Source of the DNA: Agarivorans albus
GTDB lineage: Bacteria; Pseudomonadota; Gammaproteobacteria; Enterobacterales; Celerinatantimonadaceae
Assembly (NCBI RefSeq): GCF_019670105.1
Contig: NZ_AP023032.1
Location: 1,234,972-1,298,971, forward strand
Direction: 5' to 3'
Length of the DNA stretch: 64,000 bases
Each line of letters opens with the position of its first letter. The stretch's first letter is position 1. A program made the translations under genes and the position numbers. The notes below the pieces were generated by a model. The model was not told the origin of the DNA. It ran no database searches and saw nothing but the letters and a program-made list of their open reading frames with translations. Below, piece after piece: positions 8,389 to 16,855 of this stretch.

Positions 8389-8755
8389 TGGTGGAGCTGG
8401 CGGGTTTCGAACCCGCGTCCAAAACCATTCTAACCAATGGCGCTACATGCTTAGTTTGTCTTTATTCTCGTTAGCAAGCTGCGAACAAACACGCCACTTA
8501 CTAACATACCAGAATTCTATTTCGCGGTTCAGCTCTCTAGTCAAAGCATCCCTCGCTATCTTGTTTGGGTTTGAACTTCTATGATTCCCCGTCTTACAAG
8601 CGGAAGCTAGGGTAGAAGTGCTCTAGCAGGTTATTAAGCTGCTAGTGCGTAGTTTTCGTCGTTTGCGACTATTTTTTTGCGGCTTTTTACGTGGCAAACC
8701 GCCCCACGACATGCTCCACAAGCCTTCCTGATCCTGTCGAATCCAATTCAGCCCC
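8389..8755 (-). ncRNA. ssrA: tmRNA (ssrA)
   Basis: 367 nt. Read on the minus strand it begins GGGGCTGAATTGGATTCGAC and ends with the tRNA-like part GGTTCGAAACCCGCC and CCAGCTCCACCA. The tag reading frame near 8632-8665 encodes ANDENYALAA followed by TAA TAA, the same as in E. coli. tmRNA with SmpB rescues stalled ribosomes and adds the tag that marks the peptide for proteolysis. The partner smpB lies directly upstream on the same strand. Confidence 0.97.
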
Positions 8756-8769
8756 GGAATTTCTCGAGC

Positions 8770-8775
8770 ATTGTA
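8770..8775 (-). promoter_or_regulatory. Putative -10 box of ssrA
   Basis: TACAAT on the minus strand, about 15 bp upstream of the mature 5' end of tmRNA. No good -35 match was found at the usual distance. Confidence 0.45.
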
Positions 8776-8824
8776 ACACAAGCCAACGGCGTGCGGATAT
8801 ACAGTGCTGTTCAAACGCTGCTTA

Positions 8825-8842
8825 TTTACCCAATAGGGTAAA
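8825..8842 (-). terminator. Hairpin just after smpB
   Basis: TTTACCC/GGGTAAA stem with a 4-nt loop, directly after the smpB stop. It lacks a T tract, so it may be a weak terminator or a 3'-end stabiliser. Confidence 0.4.
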
Positions 8843-8843
8843 A

Positions 8844-9329
8844 CTATCTGAAGCTGTGCTTCATTACGCGGTCTTTAGTACGTTGCCATTCGCGATCTTT
8901 TTCATCTTCACGCTTGTCTTGGTCTTTCTTACCTTTGGCTAAGCCCACTTCTAGTTTGGCCCAGGAGCCTTTCCAGTATAAAGCCGTTGCAACAATGGTA
9001 TAGCCTTGGCGCTCAACCGCACCAATAAGCTTATCTAGCTCTCGGCGATTAAGAAGCAGTTTGCGAATGCGTGTTGGATCTGCCACAACATGGGTTGAGG
9101 CTGAAATTAGTGGTTGAATGTTTAAACCAGAAACAAAGGCTTCACCGTCGCGTACGTATACGTAGCTCTCGGCGATATTTACCTTTCCGGTTCGCATGGA
9201 TTTTACTTCCCAGCCTTGTAGTTCCATACCCGCTTCAAATTTGTCTTCGATACGGTATTCATGACGCGCTTTTTTGTTTAGCGCAATGGTATTGGAACCA
9301 GCTTTTGATTTTGATTTTTTCTTGCTCAT
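8844..9329 (-). CDS. smpB: SsrA-binding protein SmpB
   Basis: 161 aa, the usual length. It has the OB-fold core ([46 protein letters not shown]) and the basic, Lys/Arg/Asp-rich C-terminal tail ending in MKHSFR that enters the empty mRNA channel. SmpB binds the tRNA-like domain of tmRNA and brings it to stalled ribosomes. It is encoded just upstream of ssrA on the same strand and is divergent from ratA. Confidence 0.96.
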   Translation of the reverse strand: MSKKKSKSKAGSNTIALNKKARHEYRIEDKFEAGMELQGWEVKSMRTGKVNIAESYVYVRDGEAFVSGLNIQPLISASTHVVADPTRIRKLLLNRRELDKLIGAVERQGYTIVATALYWKGSWAKLEVGLAKGKKDQDKREDEKDREWQRTKDRVMKHSFR

Positions 9330-9430
9330 GGCGGCTATTATACCGATGCGGCGGGGCTTTAAAACTGATAATGTGCGGATTAGCTCAGCTAATGATAAAA
9401 TGTGTGCAGATTTGATGAAAGAGTGGGTTC

Positions 9431-9859
9431 ATGCCGCAAGTAAACCGTAGTGCCTTAGTGATGTTTAGCGCTAAGCAAATGTACCAATTAGTTAATGATA
9501 TAAACGCCTACCCCGAGTTTTTACCTGGGTGTGTGAATAGTGAGATATTAGAAGAAAGTACTTCTAGCATGGTCGCTGAAGTTGGGGTTGCCAAAGCAGG
9601 CATAAAAAATAAGTTTGTGACTAAAAACACCCTTACTGAAGATCAGTCCATTCAAATGAAATTGGTGGATGGTCCGTTTAAATCGTTAACTGGGGTATGG
9701 AACTTTGTGGCCTTGGACGAGCAAGCTTGTAAAGTGATGTTGGATTTAGATTTTGAGTTTAGCAATAAACTAATAGCGGCGGCGTTTGGCCGTGTATTTA
9801 ATGAATTAGCCGGCAATATGGTGCAAGCCTTTGTTGAGCGGGCCAAGCAGGTATATTAA
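9431..9859 (+). CDS. ratA: RatA/Coq10-type START-domain protein
   Basis: 142 aa, full length for the family. It starts MPQVNRSALVMFSAKQMYQLVNDI, with YPEFLPGC, the hallmark of RatA and Coq10-like lipid-binding START proteins. In E. coli RatA was described as blocking 70S ribosome assembly; the Coq10 relationship suggests a quinone-related role. The gene is followed 2 bp later by rnfH, the usual pair. The smpB-ratA-rnfH-bamE order is the common gammaproteobacterial order. Confidence 0.92.
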   Translation: MPQVNRSALVMFSAKQMYQLVNDINAYPEFLPGCVNSEILEESTSSMVAEVGVAKAGIKNKFVTKNTLTEDQSIQMKLVDGPFKSLTGVWNFVALDEQACKVMLDLDFEFSNKLIAAAFGRVFNELAGNMVQAFVERAKQVY

Positions 9860-9861
9860 CG

Positions 9862-10206
9862 GTGTCGGATCTAATAAATGTAGAAGTGGTTTACGGCTTG
9901 CCAGAGCATCAAGTGTTGTTGGCGCTAAAGGTTGAGCAGGGATGCAGTATTTTGGAGGCCATTCATCAATCTGGCATTGTGCAGCATTTTCCTGAAATTG
10001 AGCCTGAGAAGGCCTCGGTTGGCATATTTAGCCGAGCAGCAAAACTCGCTCAGGAGTTAAGAGATGGTGATAGAGTTGAAATATATCGCCCATTGATAGC
10101 TGACCCTAAAGAGTTGCGAAAAATTCGTGCTGAGAGGGCCAAAGCAGAAGGGCGAGCCAGTAAGGTAACTGGCGGCAGGCCAAAAACGAAAAAAGCAGAT
10201 AGCTAG
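9862..10206 (+). CDS. rnfH: RnfH family ubiquitin-like protein
   Basis: 114 aa with a GTG start 2 bp after ratA, so translation is probably coupled. The beta-grasp core (INVEVVYGLPEHQVLLALKV, ...GDRVEIYRPLIADPKELRK) is typical for RnfH/UPF0125; the tail is basic. The exact function is unsettled. It ends at a strong bidirectional terminator. Confidence 0.92.
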   Translation: MSDLINVEVVYGLPEHQVLLALKVEQGCSILEAIHQSGIVQHFPEIEPEKASVGIFSRAAKLAQELRDGDRVEIYRPLIADPKELRKIRAERAKAEGRASKVTGGRPKTKKADS

Positions 10207-10210
10207 AAAC

Positions 10211-10241
10211 AAAAAAGCCAGATGATTAATCTGGCTTTTTT
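10211..10241. terminator. Bidirectional rho-independent terminator
   Basis: AAAAAGCCAGA pairs with TCTGGCTTTTT around a 7-nt loop; T runs occur on both strands. It serves rnfH and bamE. Confidence 0.9.
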
Positions 10242-10256
10242 AATGATGTTTTGTTT

Positions 10257-10616
10257 TTAACCGGCGTCGAGCGGTTGCATAAAGTCTTCGCTGACTTGGT
10301 AGTCACCTTCGATGAAGGCTAAGTGGTCATTCACAAACTGAATCACTAAATCGCGCTTCTCAAAATCACCGTTGCCACTTTGATAGCTGTATAAGTAATA
10401 CCAACGTTCTTTATCGAAGGCGTCAATTAACATTGGAGTACCTAGTACAAAACGTACTTGCTCCTTAGTCATGTTAATGCGGAGCTGTTCTACTTTGGCA
10501 TCATCAATGTAGTTGCCTTGTGGAATATCAATTTTATATACCATCCAGTCGAAGGCAGAACAGCCACTTAGGCCAATGCTGGCTAGTAGAACAAAAATTT
10601 TGGCAGTAAAACGCAT
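10257..10616 (-). CDS. bamE: Outer membrane assembly lipoprotein BamE
   Basis: 119 aa. Signal peptide with lipobox LSGC (Cys19), then the small SmpA/OmlA fold with IPQGNYIDDAKVEQL, MTKEQVRFVLGTPM and the WYYLY strand. BamE is part of the BAM complex that folds outer-membrane beta-barrels, and contacts phosphatidylglycerol and BamD. It is transcribed on its own, downstream of recN. Confidence 0.95.
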   Translation of the reverse strand: MRFTAKIFVLLASIGLSGCSAFDWMVYKIDIPQGNYIDDAKVEQLRINMTKEQVRFVLGTPMLIDAFDKERWYYLYSYQSGNGDFEKRDLVIQFVNDHLAFIEGDYQVSEDFMQPLDAG

Positions 10617-10692
10617 GTGAATCGAAGCTCCTTGTTAAGGCAAGCATCATAACTAAGCCTTGCCATAAAAAGAAGCTTGGAATGCTAAGAAT

Positions 10693-12357
10693 TCAATCCT
10701 TAATCAATAATTCTTGCGCGTTTGCTAGCGCTGAAGCGGTAATTTCATCACCTGCAAGTAAGCGGGCTAGTTCTCCAAGGCGTTGTTCTGTATCCAAGGC
10801 TTGCATGTTTGTTATCGTTTCGTTTTTCTTTTGCTGTTTGCTTACCAGCATTTGTTGATGACCGTGGCCTGCAACTTGCGGTAAGTGAGTGACACACAAT
10901 ACTTGGCATTGTTTACCTAGCTGGCGCAACATGCCGCCAACTACTGCAGCAGTTGGGCCGCTAATGCCTACATCCACTTCATCAAAAATTAGCGTTGGGG
11001 TTAAGATACTGGCAGAACAAATCACCTGAATTGCTAAGCCTATGCGTGAGAGCTCGCCGCCGGATGCGACTTTTTCGATGGCCTGCATCGGTTGGCCTGG
11101 GTTAGTGCGCACCAGCAGTTCAATTCGATCAATACCGTTGGCGTTGGTAAATTGCTCATCACTTTGTAAAGAAAACTCACACTGGGCTTTTGCCATGCTT
11201 AGTTTGTGAATTTCTTTGGTGATTTGTTTGCTTAAGCTATTCGCGGCGCGCTCACGACTTTTAGACAGCTTGTTAGCATTAGCCAAATATTGTTGCCATG
11301 CCTTATCAATATCTTCGGCAAGGTGTTCAAAGCGTTCTGTTTGTTGGCTTAGTTGTTCTAGTTGATGTTGTAACTGTTGATGCAGCTCTGGCAGTTGTTC
11401 TGGGTTTGTTTGGTGTTTCCTTGCAAGCTCTAAGGCTTGGCTTAAACGCTCTTCTAATTCTGCAAATAACTCTGGGTCGTAATCCAATTGCTCACTGTAA
11501 CTACTTAACTGCTGAGTGGCTTCTTCTACTTGGATTTGAGCTTCGTGCAATAGGTTATTGATTGCATCTAGTTTAGGGTCTAATTCGAGCAGTTGGCTGG
11601 TTGTTTTGCAGGCTTGGCCTAGCATATCTAATACGTTTACTTGCTCATCGTGGCCAAGTAGCTGAGTAAGTTGATAGCTAGATTGTTGTAGCTCGGTGCT
11701 ATGAGACAAACATTGATGCTGCTGCTCAATAGTTTGGTATTCGCCCGGCTGTAGGGCGAATTCATCTAACTCTTTGACTTGGTATTCAAGTAACTGACGT
11801 TGTGCAGCCAATTCATTTTGCTGTTGTTCTGCTAGCTCTTTCTCGTTACATAAACTTTTCCAAGCTTGGTAGGCTTGTTTTACATCTTGGATAAGTTGAG
11901 GGTGAGCTGCATATTGGTCAACAATGCTTAACTGCTGACTTGGTTTTAATAATAGTTGATGGGCGTGCTGGCCATGAATACTGACAAGGTATTGGCCCAA
12001 GCTTTTTAATTGCGCAGCGGGTACCGCTGTTCCATTAATATAGGCTTTCGAGCGTCCCTCTTTGGTGATCACTCGGCGTAGAATACACTCATCATCACTT
12101 AGCAGTTCATTTTGTTGCAGCCAAAGCTGGGCACCTTGGTTATTGCTTAAATCAAATTGAGCACTAATTTCGGCTTTATCTGCGCCTTGCCTAACTACAG
12201 AGGCTTCGGCGCGATTGCCTAAACATAGGCCTAGGGCATCAATGGCAATAGATTTACCAGCACCGGTTTCACCAGTGATGGTGGTCATACCTTGGTGTAA
12301 GTCGAGTTCAAGAAACCGAACAATCGCAAAATTTTGTACGCTTAATTGAGTGAGCAT
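10693..12357 (-). CDS. recN: DNA repair protein RecN
   Basis: 554 aa, the usual length. SMC-like: Walker A GETGAGKSIAID near residues 29-40, long coiled coils (about 155-370), and C-terminal signature ASGGELSRIGLAI with Walker B PTLIFDEVDVGISG. RecN tethers broken DNA ends during double-strand-break repair. Two LexA-like boxes directly upstream of the ATG indicate SOS control. In many related genomes recN is beside nadK; here nadK lies about 43 kb away. Confidence 0.97.
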   Translation of the reverse strand: MLTQLSVQNFAIVRFLELDLHQGMTTITGETGAGKSIAIDALGLCLGNRAEASVVRQGADKAEISAQFDLSNNQGAQLWLQQNELLSDDECILRRVITKEGRSKAYINGTAVPAAQLKSLGQYLVSIHGQHAHQLLLKPSQQLSIVDQYAAHPQLIQDVKQAYQAWKSLCNEKELAEQQQNELAAQRQLLEYQVKELDEFALQPGEYQTIEQQHQCLSHSTELQQSSYQLTQLLGHDEQVNVLDMLGQACKTTSQLLELDPKLDAINNLLHEAQIQVEEATQQLSSYSEQLDYDPELFAELEERLSQALELARKHQTNPEQLPELHQQLQHQLEQLSQQTERFEHLAEDIDKAWQQYLANANKLSKSRERAANSLSKQITKEIHKLSMAKAQCEFSLQSDEQFTNANGIDRIELLVRTNPGQPMQAIEKVASGGELSRIGLAIQVICSASILTPTLIFDEVDVGISGPTAAVVGGMLRQLGKQCQVLCVTHLPQVAGHGHQQMLVSKQQKKNETITNMQALDTEQRLGELARLLAGDEITASALANAQELLIKD

Positions 12358-12365
12358 ATCCTTAC

Positions 12366-12400
12366 CTGACTATTTATACAGTAACTGTATAAATATATAG
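12366..12400 (-). promoter_or_regulatory. Two LexA (SOS) boxes upstream of recN
   Basis: CTGA-N8-ACAG at 12366-12381 and CTGT-N8-ATAG at 12385-12400 each differ by one base from the CTGT-N8-ACAG operator, with AT-rich centres. They lie 9-43 bp upstream of the recN start. E. coli recN also has several SOS boxes. Confidence 0.8.
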
Positions 12401-12630
12401 TTCTATTTTTAAACATGCAAGCATCTGTAGGTTTTACTTACAGTGTGATTTTTTACATTTGGATGTAATTATTATATATCAAAGGCTTAAGTGGCAGATG
12501 GGTTGTGATCAGCGGATTCAAGCAACTTACGTTACCAATTTGGAACTCGATGTTCTTGGTAACTGAAACTTGATGTGCTCCTGTCTAATCTTGGTTTTCT
12601 AAATTGTTTGGTAGTTGTGACTGGGGATCA

Positions 12631-12690
12631 TTAATTAAGTTGGTTAACGATTTAATGAAGATGGTTATCTTAATGAAGTTGGTTAACACG
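12631..12690 (+). repeat. Three tandem imperfect ~20-bp repeats
   Basis: Units of the form TTAATGAAGTTGGTTAAC occur three times with a spacing of 21 and 18 bp. A TGTGACTGGGG sequence lies just outside at 12616-12626. Arrays like this resemble transposase-binding sites at ends of Tn7-like elements; no confident matching array was found at the other side. Confidence 0.6.
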
Positions 12691-12700
12691 TTTAAATATC

Positions 12701-12730
12701 AAAGGGCGAATAGTCACTGATTCGCCCTTT
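12701..12730. terminator. Terminator after the HNH gene
   Basis: AAAGGGCGAA (12701-12710) pairs with TTCGCCCTTT (12721-12730) across a 10-nt loop, 49 bp past the stop of the minus-strand operon. Confidence 0.8.
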
Positions 12731-12779
12731 TGATAAACGATTAGCTCTAGTCGAGTTAGGTTTAGAATCGTTGTGATAT

Positions 12780-13658
12780 TCAATCTGTAAGGTCTAATCT
12801 AGGTAAAATATTAGCCAACCAAGGCTCTGCTTTCTTTGGTTTAACAAAAGCTACTGCGGCGGCTGAGAATGGTGATTTTCTGTTACAAGCATCAACTAGT
12901 CGATTTTCAGCGTTATTTACATTGACCTGCATAACTTGTTTACTAGCCAGTGGTAATCCATGAATACTTTCTAGTAGCACTAGGTCTTGCTGAACGGAGG
13001 TGATTACTTTAAGCCTGTCACCTTTAACGGTCTTGTGGTTTAGGTTGTAGCACTTAGCACTCGTCTTTACTCTTTCATATTTAGCTTTATCTGTGGCTAG
13101 GTCGTACCGAGAATGTACCATACCAGGGGACTTTTCAAATGATAACAATTGAACATCGGCAAGTTCGCATGGGTCGAGCAAAACAGGCGCTTCAACGTTA
13201 TGGTTTGTTAGCGAACATCGACCCCAGACTCTAGCGGTTTCATTTTGAAGAGGAAAGTAGTCATGTTTTCCACCATTATCTCTCGGTTGGTTCGCATACT
13301 GGCAGGAATATCGATAATTTTTTGGTTCAAATGCTAACCACCAGTAACCTGAGTGCTTTTGTGGTTTTCCACCAAAAAATCTAGTGGCATAAGCCCCTTT
13401 AGTTCTCTTAACAGCCCCTTTTGGGCGAAAGTGATCAATATTAAAATCAGTGTTGCTTCTTTTAACTTCTGAATACCAGCATTTATCACCAAATTGGTTG
13501 ATAAAGTTATCCTTGAATGGTGACCACTTACTACCAAGTCGCTTAAACTCAGCTGATCTATCCTGTGCATTCTGAATATCAGTTAACCACTGCGTAGCAT
13601 TAACATCCCAGTTGGCGGGTTTACATGCATCAATTAAGTTAATATCTATATATCGCAA
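12780..13658 (-). CDS. ptuB: PtuB-like HNH endonuclease (Septu-like)
   Basis: 292 aa. An HNH core is seen at residues about 60-80: CWYSEVKRSNTDFNIDHFRPKG, where the first Cys, the IDH pair and FRPK match the signature of HNH proteins found with Septu and retron-type ATPases. The second Cys of the usual C-x2-C is Ser here (CWYS). The gene directly follows the ATPase gene with no gap and ends at a terminator. In Septu systems PtuA senses infection and PtuB cuts nucleic acid. Assignment rests on the HNH motif and on the neighbour; the family fit is inferred. Confidence 0.75.
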   Translation of the reverse strand: MRYIDINLIDACKPANWDVNATQWLTDIQNAQDRSAEFKRLGSKWSPFKDNFINQFGDKCWYSEVKRSNTDFNIDHFRPKGAVKRTKGAYATRFFGGKPQKHSGYWWLAFEPKNYRYSCQYANQPRDNGGKHDYFPLQNETARVWGRCSLTNHNVEAPVLLDPCELADVQLLSFEKSPGMVHSRYDLATDKAKYERVKTSAKCYNLNHKTVKGDRLKVITSVQQDLVLLESIHGLPLASKQVMQVNVNNAENRLVDACNRKSPFSAAAVAFVKPKKAEPWLANILPRLDLTD

Positions 13659-15254
13659 CTAGACCAGCCCTTTTGTCTTCAAAATATTTTCAATTATCTT
13701 CAACCGATACTGAGTGTCATCTATACCTTTCGAGTCCATAGCGTCCATAGCTCTTTTTCGAGAAATTAAGAACTGTCGATAGTCTTCATCTGGGTGGGTA
13801 TAGCCATAGCCGAGTCGTTCTAAAGAGCCGTTTAACTTCCTTAATTTCTTGGTTTCATTCTCACTTAAAGATTCTTTTTCAAGTAACGTTCTACGTTTCT
13901 CTATTACACCGCTTGTATGCCTATCTAGTGTTGTCGCCATGCCAAACATATCACTGGTCAATATTCCATTGACCCCCATACCTATTGGGCTTTCAGCGGG
14001 CACCTCAGCTATCGACTGGCCTTCTTGGTTATTGCGTATAACTTGTATTTGCTGTTTATCCAATTCAGCTATCGCTAGTGGGTGATGAGTTACCATCAAG
14101 ATATGACAGAATTTTTGATTAGGTATGAACCGTTTAAGAAAGGTATGGTATTTAGCTGCCCATGCAGGATTTAAATGAGTATCGGGCTCATCCAATAGAA
14201 ATAACGAATCATCTTCTACTGTAAACTCTAAAAGGCCCAGGACAGTTAGTAGCTGTTGCTCTCCTTCGCTTAGCTCACTAAAGCTAACAATCTCATCGTT
14301 GTGCAATTTAACTTTAATATTTACGCTATCAATAAGCTCAGACAACAATGTACTTTCTAGCATTTTAAAGAAGTCTTTAGGTTTTAACCCCTTGGCTACT
14401 TTTTTTAATCCGTGTATGTCTGGTAGAAACAAGTGTACGAACTCATTATCAACGCCTTTGCCCGTTAACGAGGTCGCTTCTTCTCTTGTTGATTTTACAG
14501 GCCCATAGCTATAGGGAAGCAACCTATCTAAAAACTCGCGAACTACACCTCGTGCGCCCCAGAACGTATCTCTCTTATTGTTTTTACCCCAGTCCGGCCG
14601 ACGAAATACAAAATGCACGGAATGAAAGTCTTTTATACCCAGCTGCTCAGCCAGAAACTCACGGCCTACACCATGTTGCTGGTTTAAAAAGAAAGCGAGA
14701 AGTACAAATTGGCTATGGAACGGTTTTGCGTAAAATAAAGGGCGAACCTCATCTTCAATTTTGACTTTATTTTTCAACAGTTGATTATAAAACTTGATTC
14801 TATGCGGCTTAAACAAGTCTTCCAGTCGATCACTTGGGCCTGAGTAATAGGCGAATAGATGTTGAGGTAAATATTCTGAACCCCCTTTGGTATCACGCCT
14901 AACCTTTGACAAGGCTACTGGTTCAAGTTTCGAATAGGTATTATCTTCCTGTTTAATCGCAACCTTAATTTTATGCTGCTGATGAGGCGTGCTGCCATAG
15001 TCAGGTGAGGCATCAACTTCAATCATCTTTTCATTATCAGCACCCAATAAATATATCAATTTATAGCTAAAGGGCGCTTGTTCATCACCAAGGTCTAAGG
15101 CTCTGAAAATACGTACTAATGCTTCAATAACATTCGATTTACCAGAGCCATTTCTACCAATAAGAACTGTTAATAATTCTTTATCATCAAAATCAATTTC
15201 TAAATTGTGGATATTCTTAAAGCCATCCCTGATTTTTAAAAAATCCACCTTCAC
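13659..15254 (-). CDS. ptuA: PtuA-like AAA/ABC-type ATPase, restriction-associated
   Basis: 531 aa. Walker A GRNGSGKSN at about 33-41, ABC-type signature LSEGEQQLLTVLGLLEF near 328-344, Walker B LFLLDEPDTHLNP and switch His in VTHHPLAI. This is the OLD/RecF-like P-loop fold used by PtuA and other defence ATPases. Its start overlaps the hsdS stop by 4 bp (ATGA) and its stop abuts the HNH gene, so all are probably translated in coupling. Known names for relatives are restriction system-associated AAA ATPase and PtuA. It may work with the HNH protein as a Septu-type unit. Confidence 0.8.
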   Translation of the reverse strand: MKVDFLKIRDGFKNIHNLEIDFDDKELLTVLIGRNGSGKSNVIEALVRIFRALDLGDEQAPFSYKLIYLLGADNEKMIEVDASPDYGSTPHQQHKIKVAIKQEDNTYSKLEPVALSKVRRDTKGGSEYLPQHLFAYYSGPSDRLEDLFKPHRIKFYNQLLKNKVKIEDEVRPLFYAKPFHSQFVLLAFFLNQQHGVGREFLAEQLGIKDFHSVHFVFRRPDWGKNNKRDTFWGARGVVREFLDRLLPYSYGPVKSTREEATSLTGKGVDNEFVHLFLPDIHGLKKVAKGLKPKDFFKMLESTLLSELIDSVNIKVKLHNDEIVSFSELSEGEQQLLTVLGLLEFTVEDDSLFLLDEPDTHLNPAWAAKYHTFLKRFIPNQKFCHILMVTHHPLAIAELDKQQIQVIRNNQEGQSIAEVPAESPIGMGVNGILTSDMFGMATTLDRHTSGVIEKRRTLLEKESLSENETKKLRKLNGSLERLGYGYTHPDEDYRQFLISRKRAMDAMDSKGIDDTQYRLKIIENILKTKGLV

Positions 15255-16855
15255 TTTTTAGTCACCTTAAAAGTGCTGTTTTCACCTTCACTAGCTTGAA
15301 TAACGACTTTTTGTTCAATAAGTTTTTTCAATTCAGTAAACAGATCATCAATTGCGTTGAAGGTATTTTCGGATTGAGCATCAAATAATGCTTGTGCAGA
15401 CATGCCTTTGCTATTCATTTTTAATAGCTGAAATACCTCACTAGCTTGCTCATTACTGCTTTCATTTACTGTTGCCGAAACTACTTCAGTCTGCCGTTCT
15501 GGTTCTTTAGCTATAGCCTTAGGTTGCTTATGCTTAGTCTGCTGCGACTCAGAGTTATGTGCTTTGACTGTAACAGCTGTTCTATCTTCTTCAGAGATTG
15601 GAGAGAAAAGCTTACCGCTAAATGCTCTTGCTAGTATTGATTGAGTCATTTTATCGACGCGAAGCTTTGTAGCTTTGTATTGCTTTTCTACAAGATCTGC
15701 ACTTGAAAGCAGTTCTGTTACAACACGAATAATTTCTATTTGCTCTTCTATTGAAGGAAGTTCAAACTCATAAGCCTGTAATTTTTTAGCATTGATATTT
15801 GATTGGCTAACACCATCTGTCTTTACTGCCCAGCAATAATCTCTAGCATGAGGGCTATTAAGCTGAATGTTTAAATACTCCGTATTTAGTCTGTTAGTTC
15901 CTTGAACTTTTATTAGATAACCAGCAAAAATAGCTTCTCTTTCACCACGATAAATAGAGGTTTTGCCAACCAATTCAGGGCTGTTAGTTCTGTTAAACAA
16001 GACGTCACCTGGGTGAAGTTTATATTTTTCAATTTCTGCATCATCAGATGTAAAAACTAACTTTTCCCAGTCTAGTTTTCCACCCTGTAAGTTCCCCATT
16101 CTTAATACAGGAATCTTACCCTCAGGTTGTGACTTCGAAGAAGAGCCATAATTAAAACCTTTACCAACATCCTTAAGCCTAACCTTTTCCCAGCCTTCTA
16201 CTCCATTACTCCCTCGCCAGTCCTTGGTAAGTTCACCAGATGTCGCGGCAGCTAAGACCGATTGGCGGAAACGTTTTAAAATCGTGGGGATTTTGTCGAG
16301 ATGTGCTTGCGCTGTTTCTACTTTAGCTAATACTGAATCTAGTTTATCTGCAATGCGTTTTTGTTCGTCCAGAGGCGGTAATGGGAACTTACTTTTTTTC
16401 AAAGCTGTTTTGTTGAACTTTTGTTGCGCATTACCTCCTGTAATCGACAAAACTAAATCTTGCCCTTGCCTTGAGCGAATGAAATAGTCGATAAACCTAT
16501 TAGAAGTTAAGTCATTAGCTCGCACCCTAATACCATTTGGAGCAATAGTCATAGGCTTACCTAGCTCAGGTACTAGGAAGGTTCTGCCTGGAGCGCCTAC
16601 ATTAGCTAAGAACAAATCACCAGCTTGTAACTCACTCTTTTTTAAAAATTCGTAAGAAGGCTTAGTTACATATTTAAACGGGCCTTTGAATCCTTTCGAG
16701 TGATCTTTCAGCCGAAGCAAAATAGCATAGTCTTCTTTGTCAGTCTGTGTGACGTTTTCTTTTAAACTAGCAAAACTTCCATTTGCGACAAAATCAGTAT
16801 ATTCCCCGATTTCATCAAATGTTTTTTCTACCCAACCTTCCGGCAATTGGCTCAT
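15251..16855 (-). CDS. hsdS: Type I restriction specificity subunit HsdS with C-terminal extension
   Basis: 534 aa, longer than the usual 400-460. Two target recognition domains (about 1-165 and 215-395), each followed by a conserved helix (LPPLDEQKRIADKLDSVLAKVE and LPSIEEQIEIIRVVTELLSSAD). Residues about 425-534 are an additional Gln/Glu/Ser-rich linker and a helical, perhaps winged-helix, end. HsdS picks the two half-sites of the target sequence for HsdM and HsdR. The start overlaps the hsdM stop by 4 bp. Confidence 0.92.
   Translation of the reverse strand: MSQLPEGWVEKTFDEIGEYTDFVANGSFASLKENVTQTDKEDYAILLRLKDHSKGFKGPFKYVTKPSYEFLKKSELQAGDLFLANVGAPGRTFLVPELGKPMTIAPNGIRVRANDLTSNRFIDYFIRSRQGQDLVLSITGGNAQQKFNKTALKKSKFPLPPLDEQKRIADKLDSVLAKVETAQAHLDKIPTILKRFRQSVLAAATSGELTKDWRGSNGVEGWEKVRLKDVGKGFNYGSSSKSQPEGKIPVLRMGNLQGGKLDWEKLVFTSDDAEIEKYKLHPGDVLFNRTNSPELVGKTSIYRGEREAIFAGYLIKVQGTNRLNTEYLNIQLNSPHARDYCWAVKTDGVSQSNINAKKLQAYEFELPSIEEQIEIIRVVTELLSSADLVEKQYKATKLRVDKMTQSILARAFSGKLFSPISEEDRTAVTVKAHNSESQQTKHKQPKAIAKEPERQTEVVSATVNESSNEQASEVFQLLKMNSKGMSAQALFDAQSENTFNAIDDLFTELKKLIEQKVVIQASEGENSTFKVTKK

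Larger units (their letters stand above)
12401..12779. other. Island left-junction intergenic region
   Basis: Between the recN promoter and the HNH gene there is no gene. It holds a set of three imperfect 20-bp repeats (12631-12690) and a terminator (12701-12730). It probably contains the junction between core DNA and the accessory island. Confidence 0.5.

Noticed and set aside
8389-8755. ssrA 3' end as a phage attachment site
   Set aside because: The duplicated sequence lies downstream of the tRNA-like end and contains no part of it; no integrase is present.
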